Positions 5,076-6,762 of a DNA stretch of 6,762 nucleotides are shown in pieces. The DNA is taken from assembly GCA_015493405.1 (NCBI GenBank), contig WGDF01000323.1, positions 1 to 6,762 of the forward strand. Direction: 5' to 3'. The notes under the pieces are model-generated. The model did no database searches. It was not told the origin of the DNA and saw nothing but the letters and a program-made list of their open reading frames with translations. Within the stretch, counting starts at the first letter, position 1; the number at the start of each line of letters is the position of its first letter. The position numbers and the translations under genes were made by a program. The DNA is from Flavobacteriaceae bacterium (GTDB lineage Bacteria > Bacteroidota > Bacteroidia > Flavobacteriales > Flavobacteriaceae).

Positions 5076-6762
5076 ATGCTTAATTTATCTCAAATAACTA
5101 TTCGTCTTGGTGGTAATGATATTATTAATAATGTCAATTTCCAATTAAATCCCGGTAATAAAGTCGGTTTGATTGGGCGCAACGGTGTGGGTAAATCGAC
5201 TTTGTTAAAAGCTATTACGGGAGATATTGAAGTGGCTGAAGGGCAGATCAGTATTTTAAAAGGACATAAAATAGGGTATTTAAAACAGGATATAGAATTT
5301 GAAGACGGCGCGACGGTTTTAGAAGAAACTTATAAAGCCTTTGAAGATATCAAACAAATAGAAAATCAGCTGGCGCAAAAAGAGACTGAATTGGCGACGC
5401 GAACAGATTTTGAAAGCCCGACTTATATGGCATTGCTTGAAGCGCAGCATCATCTGCAAGAACAATTTCAATTATTGGGTGGTTATCATTATCAGGGCGC
5501 CGCAGAAAAAGTTTTAAAAGGTTTGGGTTTTTCGGAAACGGATTTCAATCAACCTGTCGAAACCTTTTCGGGGGGATGGCGTATGCGGATAGAATTGGCT
5601 AAAATTTTATTGCAAAATAATGACATTTTATTACTCGATGAGCCTACCAATCATTTGGATATTGAAAGTATTTTATGGTTTGAAAATTTTTTGAAAAACT
5701 ATAAAGGTATTTTGGTCTTGGTATCCCACGATCAGATGTTTTTGGATAATGTGACGAATCGTACCATTGAATTGAACAAAAATAAAATTTATGATTTTCC
5801 GAAACCTTATTCCGAATTTTTAAAGATTAAAGCCGAGTTGCTCGAAAAACAGCAGCAAGCGGCTAAAAATCAAGAAAAGGAAATCAAAGAGATGGAACGT
5901 CTGATTGAAAAATTTCGTTATAAAGCCACCAAAGCCAGTTTTGCACAATCTCTGATAAAAAAGTTGGAGAAAATGGATCGAATAGAAGTTGACGCGGTTG
6001 ATGCAAAGACGATGAACATTCGTTTTCCGGTGGCTAGACCATCCGGCAAAATTGTTTTTGAGATACAGCATCTCGATAAAAATTATGGCGATAAAGAAAT
6101 CTTAAAAAATATCAATTTAATTGTGACTAAAGGCGAACGCTTGGCTTTTGTCGGTCAGAATGGGACCGGGAAAACGACCTTAGCCAAAATTTTGGTAAAT
6201 GAATTAGCTTTTTCAGGTGGTCATTTAAAAATAGGCCATAATGTTAAAATTGGCTATTTTGCTCAAAATCAGTCGGAGTATTTAGATTCGAAATTAACAG
6301 TTTTGGAAACCATTGAAGCGGCTTCCGACGATACCAATCGCACTAAAGTCAGGGATATACTCGGTGCTTTTTTATTTTCAGGTGACACGGTTCACAAAAA
6401 GGTTGGGGTTTTATCCGGCGGCGAACGCAATCGTTTGGCTTTGGCGGTAATGATGTTGCAAAGATTTAATGTTTTGGTTACGGATGAACCGACCAATCAT
6501 TTGGATATTCATTCTAAAGCCGTCTTGCAACAGGCTTTATTAAATTTTGATGGCACGTTAATTGTCGTTTCTCATGACCGTCATTTTTTACAAGGGTTGT
6601 CTGATAAAACTATAGAATTTCGTCATAAAAATATCAAAATTCACCTCGGAGATATCGATTATTTCTTACGGGAACGTCAAGCTGAAAATTTTAGAGAAAT
6701 AGAACAACAAAAAAGTCTTAAAACAACGCAAAATAAAAAGAACTCATCCAACACTTATGAAC
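5076..6762 (+). CDS. ABC-F family ATPase, YdiF/YheS-like (partial; C-terminus beyond the right edge)
   Basis: 562 codons are visible without a stop. Members of this family act in the cytoplasm on ribosomes, in translation quality control or, in some branches, antibiotic protection; they have no membrane domain. Two ABC cassettes are present. Cassette 1: Walker A GRNGVGKST (34-42), signature SGGWR (165-169), Walker B LLLDEPTNHLD with catalytic Glu189, switch His218. A charged helical linker follows, about 243-320, containing EKQQQAAKNQEKEIKEMERL and FRYKATKASFAQS. Cassette 2: Walker A GQNGTGKTT (360-368), signature SGGER (447-451), Walker B VTDEPTNHLD (Glu471), switch His500. The SGGW signature in cassette 1 points to the YheS/YdiF branch and argues against EttA. 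The tail after residue 520 is Lys/Gln-rich and probably the start of a charged C-terminal extension. ATG at 5076 is chosen because MLNLSQITIRLGG is a normal cassette start; there is no Shine-Dalgarno sequence. The specific biological role cannot be told. Confidence 0.95.
   Translation, partial: MLNLSQITIRLGGNDIINNVNFQLNPGNKVGLIGRNGVGKSTLLKAITGDIEVAEGQISILKGHKIGYLKQDIEFEDGATVLEETYKAFEDIKQIENQLAQKETELATRTDFESPTYMALLEAQHHLQEQFQLLGGYHYQGAAEKVLKGLGFSETDFNQPVETFSGGWRMRIELAKILLQNNDILLLDEPTNHLDIESILWFENFLKNYKGILVLVSHDQMFLDNVTNRTIELNKNKIYDFPKPYSEFLKIKAELLEKQQQAAKNQEKEIKEMERLIEKFRYKATKASFAQSLIKKLEKMDRIEVDAVDAKTMNIRFPVARPSGKIVFEIQHLDKNYGDKEILKNINLIVTKGERLAFVGQNGTGKTTLAKILVNELAFSGGHLKIGHNVKIGYFAQNQSEYLDSKLTVLETIEAASDDTNRTKVRDILGAFLFSGDTVHKKVGVLSGGERNRLALAVMMLQRFNVLVTDEPTNHLDIHSKAVLQQALLNFDGTLIVVSHDRHFLQGLSDKTIEFRHKNIKIHLGDIDYFLRERQAENFREIEQQKSLKTTQNKKNSSNTYE

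Noticed and set aside
5820..6071. An 83-codon minus-strand frame opposite the ABC-F linker
   Set aside because: It is antisense to the Lys/Glu-rich linker, which translates in reverse to Phe/Leu-rich sequence that looks membrane-like; this is a codon-composition effect.
5076..6762. Antibiotic-resistance (ribosomal protection) role for the ABC-F protein
   Set aside because: The sequence fits the widespread housekeeping YdiF/YheS branch, and no resistance or mobile-element context is present.
1..6762. A new defence, mobile or biosynthetic system
   Set aside because: All long frames fall into known envelope or translation families, with no repeats, integrase, transposase, toxin-antitoxin pair or composition shift visible.

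Overview
The window looks like chromosomal DNA from a member of the Bacteroidota. It is AT-rich, the genes lack Shine-Dalgarno sequences and have A/T-rich leaders, promoter-like sites fit the TTG-N17-23-TAnnTTTG pattern, and the protein variants are those typical of the phylum: a two-parvulin SurA-like periplasmic protein next to a SurA-N-like lipoprotein, a penicillin-binding protein 1C with the ASHAPFGGNVVG motif, and a YdiF/YheS-type ABC-F ATPase. The genus cannot be told from the sequence. This phylum assignment rests on recalled family features, not on a database search.

Layout: a leftward pair occupies positions 1-2330. It consists of a parvulin-type peptidyl-prolyl isomerase/chaperone (complete, 649 aa) followed by a lipoprotein (5' part only, overlapping the isomerase gene by 44 bases and running off the left edge). 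A 355-base divergent intergenic region (2331-2685) separates it from a rightward pair: pbpC (2686-5037, 783 aa) and, 38 bases later, an ABC-F ATPase gene (from 5076) that runs off the right edge with 562 codons visible. The ABC-F gene is the only long frame in the last 1.7 kb and has no stop inside the window.

How the genes relate: the leftward pair probably helps outer-membrane and secreted proteins fold in the periplasm; pbpC makes or repairs peptidoglycan at the inner membrane; the ABC-F protein acts on ribosomes in the cytoplasm. The first two functions share the cell envelope as a theme, while the ABC-F gene seems to be only a neighbour and has its own well-matched promoter inside the end of pbpC.

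There is no RNA gene, mobile element, CRISPR array or clear sign of horizontal transfer. I did not find an undescribed system. The points most worth checking are an apparently repeated SurA_N/parvulin architecture in the isomerase (a third, degenerate parvulin-like segment), a promoter that coincides with a hairpin at the pbpC/ABC-F junction, and a 23-codon upstream ORF ending four bases before the pbpC start.
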